Origin: Synaphobranchus kaupii
Lineage: Eukaryota > Chordata > Actinopteri > Anguilliformes > Synaphobranchidae
Direction: 5' to 3'
Assembly (NCBI GenBank): GCA_029718625.1
Contig: CM056378.1
Span: forward strand, 67,417,027-67,481,026
Length of the DNA: 64,000 nucleotides
The notes below the pieces were generated by a model, which saw nothing but the letters and a program-made list of their open reading frames with translations, did not search any database and was not told the origin of the DNA. Below, one piece after another: positions 21,903-32,830 of the stretch; position 1 is the stretch's first letter; each line of letters starts with the position of its first letter. The position numbers and the translations under genes were made by a program.

Positions 21903-22790
21903 GTGTAACGACCTTTCGCTTCCGGAGGAAGCCATTCTGTCCATCAGCTCAAAGCCCTTCTAATATTACATGGATCAGTGGCTATGTGTGCCAACACATG
22001 TTGGACTCCCCTGGGAGCCAGAAGTAAGATTAAACTAACCCCAGGAAGTTCTATGTGTAGTGATGAAGAACAATGTGTGACCTTCCAGCTACCAATGAAG
22101 CCATCCTATCCGTCAGCTCAAGGTCCTTCTAACATTACATGGATCAGTGGCCATGTGTACCAACGCATGTCGGACTTCCCCTGGGAGGCCGGAACATTAA
22201 ATTAACCAGGAAAATTATATGTGTAGTGATGAAGAACAATGTGTGAAGCCATCCTGTCCTTCAGCTCAAGGCCCCTTTAACGTTACATGGATCAGTGGCT
22301 ATGTGTACCAACGCCTGTTGGACTTCCATGGGAGCCGAACTAATCAGGGGAGTTCTATGTGTAGTGATGAAGAACTATGTGTGACCTTTCGGCTACGGAT
22401 GAAGCCTGATATGCCTATAAGAAGAAGCTTTTTGTCCATTCAGGTCAATGCCAATTAATACCGTACCAACGCATGTTGGTCTTCTCCCTAGAGGTCAAGG
22501 AGGTTGCTGTGCGTAATATTGGCTTCATGGCGCCCGTATGCCTGGGGCCATTCTAACTACTGAAGTTGTATTTTTGTAGTATATATGTACCAACCACCTG
22601 ACGGTAATTTCCTGAAGCTAAATTAACCAATTTGAGGGAAATAGAAACTTCTAAGCTACCCTTATCGGTGTGAATGAATCCTCGCTTGTTGCTGGGAATC
22701 CGGCTAACATGACGACTAATGACCTTTCGCTTCCGGATGACGCCGTTCTATCCGTCAGCTCAAGGCCAGGAATTATGGCTATGGATAGAT
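21903..22790 (+). repeat. Tandem/diverged repeat, unit about 140-172 bp
   Basis: GTGTGACCTTTCGCTTCCGG-type starts recur at 21903, 22075, about 22236, 22376 and 22706. Each leads into GTCAGCTCAAGGCCC and, in the first three, ATTACATGGATCAGTGGC plus TAGTGATGAAGAAC. Copies carry deletions and differ by up to about 15 percent. Short ORFs here are products of the repeat. Confidence 0.85.
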
Positions 22791-22805
22791 CGCTTTGATC
22801 AACAC

Positions 22806-22842
22806 ATTAATTTTTTTTATTATTATTTATTTATTATTAAAT
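22806..22842. repeat. AT-rich simple repeat
   Basis: T-tract followed by TTA/ATT trinucleotides. Confidence 0.8.
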
Positions 22843-23199
22843 GGACCCGGGGGCCAGGAACTGCTCACGCATAAGCCGGGAAGCCCGGCGCGTGAGGGCC
22901 CTGGCAGGGCGGGACATCTAGTCGGTCAGGGTAGCAAGGGGTTTGCCATGGGCTCCGAGGCATTTCTTAACTTGTTGTGGCTTCACAAGTAAGGCACTGT
23001 GGCCAAATTGCTACTACCAGCTTCATAGCTGCGGAATTTCTCAACCACGTACAAATAATATTTCGAAATTTTTTTAAGTTAACGGCAACATGAGTGGAGT
23101 TTCTTTCATTGGGAAAACTGCTTTGAGTGCAAATTATAGATATCAGCAGAGGGCGACATCCAGTGCAGAGGTTTGAGAACATGGCTGCGGGGAACCGAA

Positions 23200-23675
23200 G
23201 CTGCCCCTGAATGACACATCACGCCCAAGGGGCCAAGACTGGGCTTTCGTTTTGAAGCTCACTCCTGGTTGGGCTGGGAGCGGAAATTGTGCCGTTGCTC
23301 ACTAGCGCCACTGTGATTGGCTCCAGTATAAGTCTTTCACCATGTAAGTCAATGGCAGCAATGTGGTCAAAATACTCAGTCAATAAATTTTTCCCACAAA
23401 AAAAGTAATTGCAATAGGTAGCTTTCCTTCATCTAATGCCTCTGCATGTGCTGATTTTTTAAAATATTGTGTCATTTGGACAGGGTATTAACATTTGTTC
23501 AGGACCAATCAGACGGACAGGTTGAGTCCTCTTCGGCTCCACGGAGCAGACGCAGTTTGTACAAACCGGCGGCGAAAAATGCATCCGGAGCTTCAATTCG
23601 GTTTTTACGAGGCCGTGGGAAGGCAATGGGTGACGTCACAGTGACTTTGTCCATATTTTTATACAGTCTATGATC
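23200..23675 (+). repeat. Non-autonomous interspersed repeat ending TATACAGTCTATG
   Basis: GGTGACGTCACAGTGACTTT, then GTCCATATTTTTATACAGTC, is a repeat terminus I recall as very common in fish genomes. Upstream sequence includes GTAAGTCAATGG, also typical. The left boundary is uncertain. Non-coding. Confidence 0.6.
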
Positions 23676-23724
23676 ACACCTAGCCAGTGCGATGTCACCA
23701 ATCCTAGAAGGCTCAGGTCAAGAT

Positions 23725-24150
23725 TTTAGATATATAAGATACGCAACTGGCGCTTTTCCCCCCATTGGATTATTTAAAAAAAATTTTTTTTTGGTCCACA
23801 CAACAGGAAGTAGTCAGGCATGCGCAGTAGTGTTTTCAGTTAGCTTCGCAACTAAGGTTAGCTAGCCGGACTTAAGTTGGTTTTCGTTGGATAGTCAAAA
23901 TCATAACAGGCTGTAAGTAGTAGTACTGGGTCCTAACATTAACCTAGCATATATAATCAGAAAAAAAAGTAGACTTGATTTTGTCTGTCTGATAATGGCC
24001 CGTTTAGCAAACCATTTTGTAAAAAAAAAACTCCATTGACCGCCAGTCATTCAATGAGTGCCTGTTATCTGTCTAATAAGTTCCAAGTGCGGATATTCCA
24101 GCCCCGAAATTGGACCTCTTGCTCCGCCTACCCACTTTGCTCAGATCCTT
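23725..24150 (+). repeat. Dispersed repeat H, uninterrupted copy
   Basis: AGATACGCAACTGGCGC, CATGCGCAGTAGTGTTTTC and TTGGACCTCTTGCTCCGCC recur in order at 34025-34095 plus 35528-35625. In that second copy a 1432-bp element is inserted exactly inside GCGCAGTA. This copy serves as the empty-site reference. It carries about 215 bp between the last two blocks that the other copy lacks. Confidence 0.85.
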
Positions 24151-25215
24151 ACTTGCCCCCGCCGAAGGTCCCTAATGTAAAGTATCTAGATTGTCTGGTA
24201 TAGCCTAGTTCGTTTTAAAATTGTGATAGGCTTACCATGTTATTTTCCCGGTAGGTACCGTACAACCTTAGATAAAGTAAATCTGCTTGCAGTGAATGCG
24301 CAAGGTGCCGAGCGAATACGAATTATAAGCCTACTATAACTTCTAGTAGGCCAACTTAGTATGCACGAAGCAGTACCAGAAATACCCGTAGTAGTAGTAT
24401 CCACATAAAGCTTCACGCGTAACGTTGCAATGTGAATTAGGGTTATCTGCAATCAGTAGTAGGCTAGGCTACAAATACAGCCTACAAATCCCTGGCAATG
24501 ATACAAATTAGCCATAATAATGACGAATAGGCTACAACTCTTAAATTCAACCTGAAAACCAGTAGCTAGCTATCCGAGTAGGCTATGCAGATGCAGTAGG
24601 CCTACGAGCACAATTATAATAAATGAAAAAATACCATGCAGGATACAGATCGGGCCAACGCAATAACATGTAAGATATAGAATGTACAAATACTTACCCG
24701 GTCAACGGTAGGGCTAGTCTTCACATCATTTACCGATTACTCACGCTGAACTAGTTACGATGGAGCAGCAGTGCGTTAAGACGTGAACTATGTAGACTAA
24801 TCATTATGTCATAATATAAAAAAATTTATATTTTTTATTTTTATTACATTTTTTATTAAATTTTATATTTTTGTCTCAACTTACGTATCAGCATCCGTGA
24901 ACGGCCACAAACCTCTCATATCAGAAGTCAGCTCAACGAATAGCCTAGTCGAACCGCGTCCACAATGCATCAAGATCTCTTTGGTCTCCCACTTCCAGAG
25001 CGAGACAGCGAGTATGCGAACATGACCAACCAATGTTCCAGGGCAGGGTGTATAGGCTTACCGTTTAAGTTAGCTCAAAGATAATATAAGTGTTACAAGG
25101 CATTTTATGCCTCTAAAACCAATATAGTCTGTTAATGTTAGCTAGCAATCACCAGTTGGAAGGTTTCGAATAACAAGCAATGAGGTCCGGGTTACACGAC
25201 AGGACGCACGCTTTA
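24151..25215. other. Interval without recognised gene
   Basis: Unique-looking sequence rich in TAGGCCTA-like words, with a very AT-rich stretch at about 24818-24882. No gene or repeat unit recognised. Confidence 0.5.
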
Positions 25216-25735
25216 AATAGCCATAGCCTACGCAACTTGAATATATCGCCCTTCCTTATCCGGGACGAGCGACGGCTATTAGCTAGCCTGCTTGTTGCGG
25301 GAAAAGCGTACGAGTTGAAAGGGGGTAGTGGAATATACGAGATCAGCGCAGGTAGTTTAGTCTGGTAGTGTGCAGTATGCATGCAGAAGGATGTTATTTG
25401 AATACATCGCCCCTTCCATAGCGGACCACAAGCTTAACCGTAACTGCAGTCACTTAGCTTTAGCGACAATTTCAGAAATCCAGTTATTTTTCACTGGCAG
25501 TGTGCAGCATGTGCCATGCATGTAGAAGGAAGCACGTTTAAAACAGCTGAATGTTATTTGAATACATCGCCCGTTTCCATAGCGGACCAGAAGCTTAAAC
25601 GAAACTTGCGGTCACTTAGCTTTAGCAACAATTTCAGGAATCCAATTAATTTTCACTGGCAGTGTGCAGCCATGCATGCAAGGGAAGCAATGTTATTTGA
25701 ATATATCGCCCTTTCTTTTTTGTCTTGCGGACCAT
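25216..25735 (+). repeat. Tandem repeat, unit about 140-165 bp
   Basis: TTGAATACATCGCCC or close variants occur at about 25237, 25400, 25559 and 25697. The middle copies share AGCGGACCACAAGCTTAA, GTCACTTAGCTTTAGC and CACTGGCAGTGTGCAGC. Lengths differ through indels. Confidence 0.85.
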
Positions 25736-25997
25736 AAAGCTTAAGAACACAGAGCTTGACGTAACACTACGCTCAATTTTTACACACAAGAAAAAAGATG
25801 AGGCAAAACGCACAATAGGTTATCACAATGGCAGGATGGACAAAACAATATAGGCAGTCTATAGCTAAGGTAGCCTAACTTGAAACAAGGTTACTGACTC
25901 CCTACCAAAAGGCAGGAAAAGTGAGTCTTCCGGGCAATTGCTTCCCTACTCTAAGCCGAGACTAGCTTAAAAGGTATCTTTCTAGTTGCAATGTTAA

Positions 25998-26384
25998 AAC
26001 ATTTTGTACATTTTGTACTTGACAACCAAGTATAAACATCCTTTCTGGAGTGTAATTTTTCCTCAGCTGCTTACAACATTCAATTAAATGATGTCTTCTT
26101 CCATGAAGCATTTTTTGTTAGTTGACACTTTGATGCGATGCACAAAGTTTGAATGACCATCTTTCAGATGGTAAGGTGAAAAAGTACAGGGCCAAGTTGC
26201 ATGAAATAATTTAGGAAACATTGGGTAGCATTGCTTTGGAATAGAGCTTGTTTAATTTGTGCGAGGTAACATAGCCAATATTGTTTGTTGTAGCTTGGCC
26301 TAATTTTGATATCAATAATTTTAATGGCAGGCCTAGATTTTGCTAGTTTTATTATAGACTGTGCTTTGTATGCGTAACTTGGCA
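25998..26384 (+). repeat. Dispersed repeat, copy 2 (partner 3210-3567)
   Basis: Direct partner of 3210-3567, sharing ATCCTTTCTGGAGTGTAATT, GGGCCAAGTTGCATGAAATA and TAGCATTGCTTTGGAATAGA. Separated from the first copy by about 22.8 kb. Confidence 0.85.
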
Positions 26385-27267
26385 TTTTTGTACGTTGAAA
26401 ATGTTTTATGTTGAAATATAATTTCTTTTTGTACTGTGTTTGTTATGAGTAACTGATAATGACAATGCATATAAATTTATGAACCATAAGAGGATTAAAT
26501 CTAAAAAAACAGATGCATACATATATGAAAACACACATGCATTCTGGCTAAAATAAACACATATGCCTGGATTCTGTCATTTCCCCTTTACCATGAATTA
26601 CAAATAAATTAAAGTTTTAGTCATATTTTTAAATGGATTACCGTACTTGTTTTTAATGGGTTATTGTAGCATACATGATAGACCTACTGGTGTGTATGTC
26701 AGTAGATTATCTAGCTAACATAATTTTAGAAACGTGCCTTTTGCAAGGTAGCTAGAGTAGCCGATAAAGTTGTTAAAATATAACACTAGGAACGCCACAG
26801 TAGTCAATGACCGTTGTCATAAAGAAATTCAATAAATCTGCTGTCATGGAATCCATATAGTTATATCTTTGTGACTTTTCCTAAACGTATGTATTGAACA
26901 TTCTGATATAACAATATTAATATTGCATAAGGAAATAAAGTTATAAACACTTACTTAAATGGCCATGAACGGTGAAACTGACCATCATTTATCTTGCCTG
27001 TATAATTGATAATGTTGGTCTTTTTTTTTTGCAACGTTTGATCAGTAAAGTTGTTGCGAAATGACAAGGTTGCCACACGTGATTGTGTTGCCTAGTAAAA
27101 AAGCATTATTTATTAAGCTACTGTATGACTTATGCTAGCTATAAAAGGGGAAGCTATATGAGCTACTGGGGAAAGAGAGCTAGAAAATGCTTCCTTTGTG
27201 TTTAAACTTTATTTTCTCTGCCTGACAAATGTTATATTTTTTCTGGTACTGTGCAAATTTACATGCA
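26385..27267. other. AT-rich interval, no gene recognised
   Basis: No gene or obvious repeat; T-tract at about 27020-27030. Confidence 0.5.
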
Positions 27268-27275
27268 GTAAACAC

Positions 27276-27815
27276 ACTGCCTGGCCAAAAAAAAAGTTGC
27301 CACGCTAATATTTCGTTGGACCGCCTATAGCCTTCATTATGGCGCGCATTCGTCATGGCATTGTTTCGACAACCTTATGCAACGTCACAACATTTATTTC
27401 CGTCCAGAGTTGCATTAATTTTTGGACGAGATCTTGTATTGACGACGGGAGAGTCTAACCACTCCGTAACGTCTTCTCCAGCACACCCCAAATACTTTCA
27501 ATGGGGTTAAGGTCAGGACTCTGGTGGCCAATTCATGTGTGAAAATGATTCCTCATGCTCCCTGAACCGCTCTTTCACAATTTGAGCCTGATGAATCTTG
27601 GCATTGTCTTCCTGGAATATGCCCATTGATGGGATAACCTGGTCATTCCGTACATTCAGGTACTCAGCTGACTTCATTTTATTGCTGCATAACGTTGCTG
27701 AGCCTAGACCTGACCAATTGAAGCAACCCCAGATCTTAACACTACCTCCAGAGGTTTGTACAGTGGGCACTATGCATGACGGGTGCAACGGCAACTTTTT
27801 TTTTGGCCAGGCAGT
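27276..27815. mobile_element. Tc1-like transposon, internally deleted
   Basis: Ends are ACTGCCTGGCCAAA… with a run of A then GTTGCC on the left, and the matching reverse complement (GGCAAC, run of T, GGCCAGGCAGT) on the right, about 25 bp each. TA dinucleotides lie a few bases outside both ends. The whole is 540 bp, against about 1.2-1.6 kb for complete fish Tc1 elements. It carries only the 3' part of a transposase on the minus strand. Confidence 0.9.
27300..27789 (-). pseudogene. Tc1 transposase C-terminal half (DDE)
   Basis: The minus strand shows [12 protein letters not shown], then [12 protein letters not shown] (second catalytic Asp) and NWPPES. After a one-base frameshift it continues [14 protein letters not shown] (catalytic Glu), an in-frame stop, and a short C-terminus. 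The N-terminal DNA-binding domains and first Asp are deleted. These transposases bind terminal repeats and cut at TA targets; this one cannot be functional. Confidence 0.9.
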
Positions 27816-28007
27816 TGGTAGCAAGTACCGGACCATGTCTGACCTCTGTTTAGGCAAAGTATAATTTAAACATTTAACAATTAATATTGTTCAATTTCTT
27901 TGCTTTTGCAATAAAAAGATATTATTAGTGAAACAAACATTCTTACATGTGAAAAGCATAACATGTGCACATACGTTCTTTTTCCCCGACAAAAACTAAC
28001 GGTAGGG

Positions 28008-28080
28008 ATTTGGCAGGGCTCGAACACGAGTCTACAGTGTGAAAGTCATGGCTCAAACCACAAGGCTAAGGCCATTGTTA
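28008..28080 (-). repeat. tRNA-like (SINE head) sequence
   Basis: On the minus strand TAGCCTTGTGGTTTGAGCC resembles an A box, and GTGTTCGAGCCCTG resembles a B box, about 30 bp apart, as in a tRNA-derived SINE promoter. It does not fold as a full tRNA by eye. Confidence 0.4.
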
Positions 28081-28312
28081 ACCAGTTGATATAACGTTAT
28101 CATTTAGATCTACCAATGTTTCAGCTAAACGCCACACTAGCAGAACAAATATAGCACTCACAAAGTTCAGAAGAAGAGCACCCAGGACGATGCCCTCACA
28201 ACCACACCCTACAGTCCCGCAAACCTTTTGCCTTAAAGCAGTTTACAGTTTACTTCTTGCGCTCACAAAAACTTGCCTCTTAAAGCCTGAGGATACACTC
28301 TTTTTCAGAATT

Positions 28313-28395
28313 CTCTGGTGGTGCATTGGTTTAAACAATCGCTTCTCCCGCTGTAGTTTCTCCCTTTTGTGGTGATGCAAGTTCGAATCTGACCT
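28313..28395 (+). repeat. tRNA-like (SINE head) sequence
   Basis: TGGTGCATTGGTTTAAACA (A-box-like) and GCAAGTTCGAATCTG (B-box-like) are separated by about 40 bp. They could be a tRNA-derived SINE head; not a canonical tRNA gene. Confidence 0.45.
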
Positions 28396-28439
28396 TTGCA
28401 AAAATATTTTTTGCCGTGCATGCCGCAGTTCTTATAAAA

Positions 28440-28975
28440 TCGCCCTCAGTTCACTGATCAATTTAGGTTTTTGATATCTTCTGATGGAAAGCATTATCCT
28501 CTTCACGAGAATAATAATTTATAAGAGACAAAGAATCAGATGCTTCAGAGTGGGATTTGAACATTTAAACGCCGGAAGTAGCCTAAACGTTTCCAGAGCT
28601 ACATATGATCACGTTGTGCCACAGAACGCACACACCACTAGCTAGAAAATAGGCCTATACTTTTTTCACAGAATGATGTGCAATCTTCTTTTTTTAAAAT
28701 AAAACTGGGGTGTTATGTTACATTTGCATTCCTCCGTCGATCGCTCTCTGATAATTGCTTCTATGGAATCATTTGATTTGAATATCTGAACCTGAATATC
28801 TGCCTATGCTTGTTGATGTTCATACCTTAAGATGTGCATCTTCTGTGGGAGGTCTATATAGGCGTAGTATACTGTATATTAATTTATTGATTTGATTATA
28901 GGCTAGCACGTTGGGAGCAAAAATAAAAAATAATCTTTATTTTTCATGCATTTGGAATTTGAACAACAGTGTATC
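28440..28975 (-). repeat. Dispersed repeat G, copy 1 (inverted partner 45735-46230)
   Basis: Some 500 bp match the reverse complement of 45735-46230, including TTTTGATATCTTCTGATGGA, TTATGTTACATTTGCATTCC and AAGATGTGCATCTTCTGTGG. On the minus strand it contains a B-box-like GTTCAAATCCCAC near 28550. It may be a SINE with a long body, or a MITE carrying one. Confidence 0.85.
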
Positions 28976-29029
28976 TAAGCCTACTACGAATTAAAATGTC
29001 TTCTAGATCTGGGTTGTGGGAGTGAGAAT

Positions 29030-29237
29030 TTCCCATTTAAACCTGTGACACTAGCTGGAAAAAAAGGACCAACTAGTTTAGCTAGCTGTGCGGTAAAATT
29101 GAGTTAGCTCAACTAGTGAGCCTCATAAAACATAGCTAGCTTAACTAGTAAGCAAAATAAAAACCTAGCTAATACTTTTGCAAAATACATTGCCACTTAC
29201 AACCTAGCGAGTTTAACTAACTGCATTTTTGTGGTAA
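29030..29237. repeat. TAGCTAGC-rich flank of the satellite element
   Basis: Repeated TTAGCTAG/CTAGCT/AACTAGT words. A similar GCTAGCTA-rich stretch follows the other satellite end at 41110-41280. Confidence 0.6.
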
Positions 29238-29466
29238 CTACCCAGCTTACAAAATTACGTCCTGAGGACGTCCTCTAAATGGACCACAAAGTAATTAGGA
29301 TGTTGGAAATTAACGTTCTCTGGACGTTATTTTGTAGGGTTCCTTTGATGTCCTGGGGACGTTTTTCTTAACGTCAAAACAACGTTTTCAGGACGTTCTT
29401 AATAGTCATAGGACCATAAAATGACGTCCTGTGCACGTCCTCTAAATGGACCACAAAGTTATTATG

Positions 29467-30620
29467 ACGTTGTATGACTGTATTAAGAACGTCCTGAAAA
29501 CGTTGTTTTGACGTTAATAAAAACGTCCCCGGGACATCAAAGGACCCCCTATAAAATAACGTCCAGAGAATATTCATTTGTAACATCCTGATAACGTTGT
29601 GTTCCATTTAGAGGACGTCCACAGGACGTCATTTTATGGTCCTATGACAGTATTAAGAATGTCCCGAAAACGTCGTTTTGACGTTAAGAAAAACACCCCC
29701 GGGACAACAGTGGAACCCTACAAAATAACGTCTGGAGAACGTTCATTTTTAACGTCCTGATAACGTTGTGTTCCATTTAGAGGACGTCCACAGGACGTAA
29801 TATTATGGTCCTATAACAGTATTAAGAACGTCCTGAAAACGTCGTTTTGACGTTAAGAAAAACATCCCCGGGACAACAGTGGAACCCTACAAAATAACGC
29901 CTGGAGAACGTTCATTTGTAACGTCCTGGTAAGGTTGTGTTCCATTTAGAGGACGTCCACAGGACGTCATTTTATGGTCCTATGACAGTATTAAGAACGT
30001 CTCAAAAACGTTGTTTTGATGTTAAGAAAAACATCCCTGGGACAACAGTGGAACCCTACAAAATAACGTCTGGAGAACGTTCATTTTTAACGTCCTGATA
30101 ACGTTGTGTTCCATTTAGAGGACGTCCACAGGACGTAATTTTATGGTTCTATGACAGTATTAAGAACGTCCTGAAAACGTCGTTTTGACGTTAAGAAAAA
30201 CATCCCTGGGACAACAGTGGAACCCTACAAAATAACGTCTGGAGAACATTCATTTTTAACGTCCTGATAACGTTGTGTTCCATTTAGAGGACGTCCACAG
30301 GAAGTCATTTTATGGTCCTATGACTGTATTAAGAACGTCCCAAAAACGTCGTTTTGACGTTACGAAAAACGTCCCCGGGACAACAGTGGAACCCTACAAA
30401 ATAACGCCTGGAGAACGTAAATTTTCAACATTGTAATAACGTTGTGGTGAATTTAGAGGACGTCCACGGGACGTCATTTTATGGTACTATGACTATATTA
30501 AGAACGTCCTGAAAACGTTGTTTTGACATTACGAAAAACGTCCCCGGGACAACAATGGAACCCTGCAAAATAACGCCTGGAGAACGTTCAACGTCCTAAT
30601 AACGTTGTAGTCCATTTAGA
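29467..30620 (-). repeat. 169-bp satellite, reverse-oriented block
   Basis: The phrase TTATGGTCCTATGAC recurs at 29636, 29805, 29974, 30143, 30312 and 30481, an exact 169-bp spacing. Units contain GAACGTCCTGAAAACGT, TTTTGACGTTAAGAAAAA and GTTCCATTTAGAGGACGTCC. Divergence between units is low, so homogenisation or amplification is fairly recent. Confidence 0.95.
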
Positions 30621-31758
30621 GGACATCCACAGTCATAGGACCATAAAATGACGTACTTTGGACCACAACATTATTAGGATGATGAAAATGAACGTTCTCC
30701 AGGTGTTATTTTGTAGGGGCCCTTTGATGTCCTGGGGACGTTTTTATTAATGCCAAAACGTTTTCAGGACATTCTTAATACTATAGAGTCAAATTCATAG
30801 AACTATAAAATTACGTTCTGTGGACGTCCTCTAATGTTAGGAGAACCGATCGGAACCACACGCAGACACCAAGATGTAGTAACAATTATGCTTTAATCAG
30901 TCGACGGAAACAGGTCAAAGTCCAGCAAACAGTGCAATACAGGGCAAGCAGAAACATAGTCAAATCCAGGCAGGGATCAAAGTCCAAGCAACCAGGGCAA
31001 TGCGGAGGCAGGGCGAAGTCCCAGAACAGGCAGAGGTCGGAACCGGGAGATCAATCATAGGGGGCTGGAGAACAGGAGGGTGAAGGGCTGGAGCGGGGGT
31101 TGGACGGAGATTGGTCGGCGGGCAGGAGGACTGGAGCAGGGTTGGACGGAGACAGGTAAGGCAGGCAGGAGAACAGGAGCAGGACGGGACAAAACAGGAC
31201 TGGAGACAGGAACTCACAACAGGTAAGGAGCAGGCAGGAATAAACGCTGGAAAGTAATGACACAAGCACGAATGCAGGGCACAAGAGGATCTGGCACAGA
31301 ACAGAGAAACAGGGGAGCTTAAAGGGATAGTTCGGAATTTTGGACATAATGTCTCAATTACGACTTACCCATGATGTAGTTGATTGATGGAAACCATTTT
31401 CAGATAATTCCATGCTGTCCCTTCTTTTGGACATACACACATTGCTAATGCTAGCGCAACTCGTAGGAAAGTAGTAGCATCCACTACCAAACGCACTTAA
31501 ACACTCCAAGGTGCACCCAAAGCAAATAAAATACGACGACAGTCTATTGGGGTTATTTTCAGTGATTACACCATCATTTTTCAAGTCAAACTATCGTTGA
31601 ATCCTTTACTTTGTGCTCACCTAAATTCTCCGTGGAAGTACGGCGTTAGTTTAGTAGCTAGGTAACATAAAGTAGCCTATTAGCTCTGCCGGCCAAAAAC
31701 AATATCACGCGTGTGAAAGAATCAGACTCGTAGTATTGTTAGCTAACGTTCAGGTAAG

Positions 31759-32043
31759 ATGGTATTTCGGTGTGTATTTCAAAGTTGTTCAAATCATGCA
31801 AAAAAAAATGGGCACCACAAAGTTTTCACCGATTTCCAGTGGAAGATCAACAAAGAAAACAGCTGTGGCTTCTTGCTGCTCGCATGGATGTCACCAATTG
31901 AGACACTACCAGTTTGTAGTGACCATTTCACGGAGGATGACTATGTGAAAATCAAAAAAGGACGGGCGGGACACCCTCTACTGAAGGAGACTGCTGTGCC
32001 ATCACCTGTTTTTCTTCATGCACCGAAAACAACTGACGAGCAG
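31759..32043 (+). pseudogene. THAP zinc-finger exon of the Kolobok-like element
   Basis: Starts MVFRCVFQSCSN (first two zinc cysteines) and later has LPVCSDHFTEDDY (C-x2-H) and AVPSPVFL, all THAP signatures. The middle (about 31838-31900) reads FPVEDQQRKQLWLLAARM, the expected THAP core, in a different frame, so two compensating indels have scrambled about 20 residues. The exon ends at GAGCAG with a GTAACT donor. It would be the DNA-binding part of a transposase. Confidence 0.75.
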
Positions 32044-32078
32044 GTAACTAATAAATGATTGCATGCGTGATCTATCTA

Positions 32079-32100
32079 TTCAGCTAGCTAGCTAGCTAGT
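32079..32100 (+). repeat. (GCTA)n microsatellite
   Basis: AGCTAGCTAGCTAGCTAG within the intron-like part of the THAP element. Confidence 0.9.
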
Positions 32101-32830
32101 TGCCACGATTGGGAAGTCATGGAAGTGGTCAAACTTTTCCTGCAAATTGGTAGCCAGTGTGCTTGCTTGTATATACTGTTATTCTGTAGCATGTTTGTGT
32201 TTAGCTGACTTGTTGTCTACCAAATATGTAACTTTACGGCAAAACGGATTGTGTCGGCAACTGTGGAGTACAGCAGATAGCCTACAGGCAGATACCCTGG
32301 CTAATCTACAGCTAGCTCTGCCGCCGTACTTCCACTGAGAATTTATGTGAGCACAAAGTAAAGGATTCAACGATAGTTTGACTTGAAAAATGATGGTATA
32401 TTCACTGAAAATAACCCCGATAGACTGTCGTCGTATTTTATTTGCTTTGGGTGCACTGTGGAGTGTTTAAGTGCGTTTGGTAGTGGCTACTAGTTTCCTA
32501 CGAGATGCGCTAGCATTAGCAATGTGTGTATGTCCAAAAGAAGGGACAGCATGGAATTATCTGAAAATGGTTTCCATCAATCAACTACATCATGGGTAAG
32601 TCGTAATTGAGACATTATGTCCAAAATTCCGAACTATCCCTTTAAATGCAAGACTGATGACGAGACAACGAGGAACAGGTGAGACGATAACACATGAGGA
32701 AACACATATCAGGTGCGGGAGGCGGAGACATACAATCTGAGAAAGGGAAAACATGAAACGGAAAACAGAAAACACATAGAAACGGAGAAACCAGGAAATG
32801 AATTATGACACAGAGGCATGGGACGTGACA

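Larger units (their letters stand above)
31319..32645 (+). mobile_element. TTAA-flanked, THAP-encoding DNA transposon (Kolobok-like)
   Basis: TTAA plus AGGGATAGTTCGGAATTTTG at the left is mirrored at the right by CAAAATTCCGAACTATCCCT plus TTAA. Inverted repeats extend for about 300 bp (GTAATTGAGACATTATGTCC, CAAAGTAAAGGATTCAACG and others). The interior encodes a THAP domain. TTAA targets together with THAP fit Kolobok-type elements; the catalytic domain is missing, so it is non-autonomous. Confidence 0.8.
30835..32830 (-). mobile_element. Solo LTR (about 0.67 kb) carrying a nested insertion
   Basis: The inserted block starts TGTTAGGAGAACC and ends GGGACGTGACA, and is flanked on both sides by CTCTAA (30829-30834 and 32831-32836), a target duplication matching the satellite consensus. 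Excluding the nested element it is about 670 bp. In minus orientation it begins TGTCACGTCCC, has an ATTAAA signal near its end, and finishes CTAACA, as an LTR should. It has no internal retroviral-type genes, so it is a solo LTR by recombination. It is interrupted by the TTAA element at 31319-32645. Confidence 0.8.

Noticed and set aside
28313..28395. Functional tRNA gene
   Set aside because: A- and B-box-like words are present, but no acceptor stem or cloverleaf could be drawn; better explained as SINE-derived.
30960..31347. Proline/serine/cysteine-rich minus-strand ORFs
   Set aside because: They lie wholly within the solo LTR and reflect its CT-rich composition.
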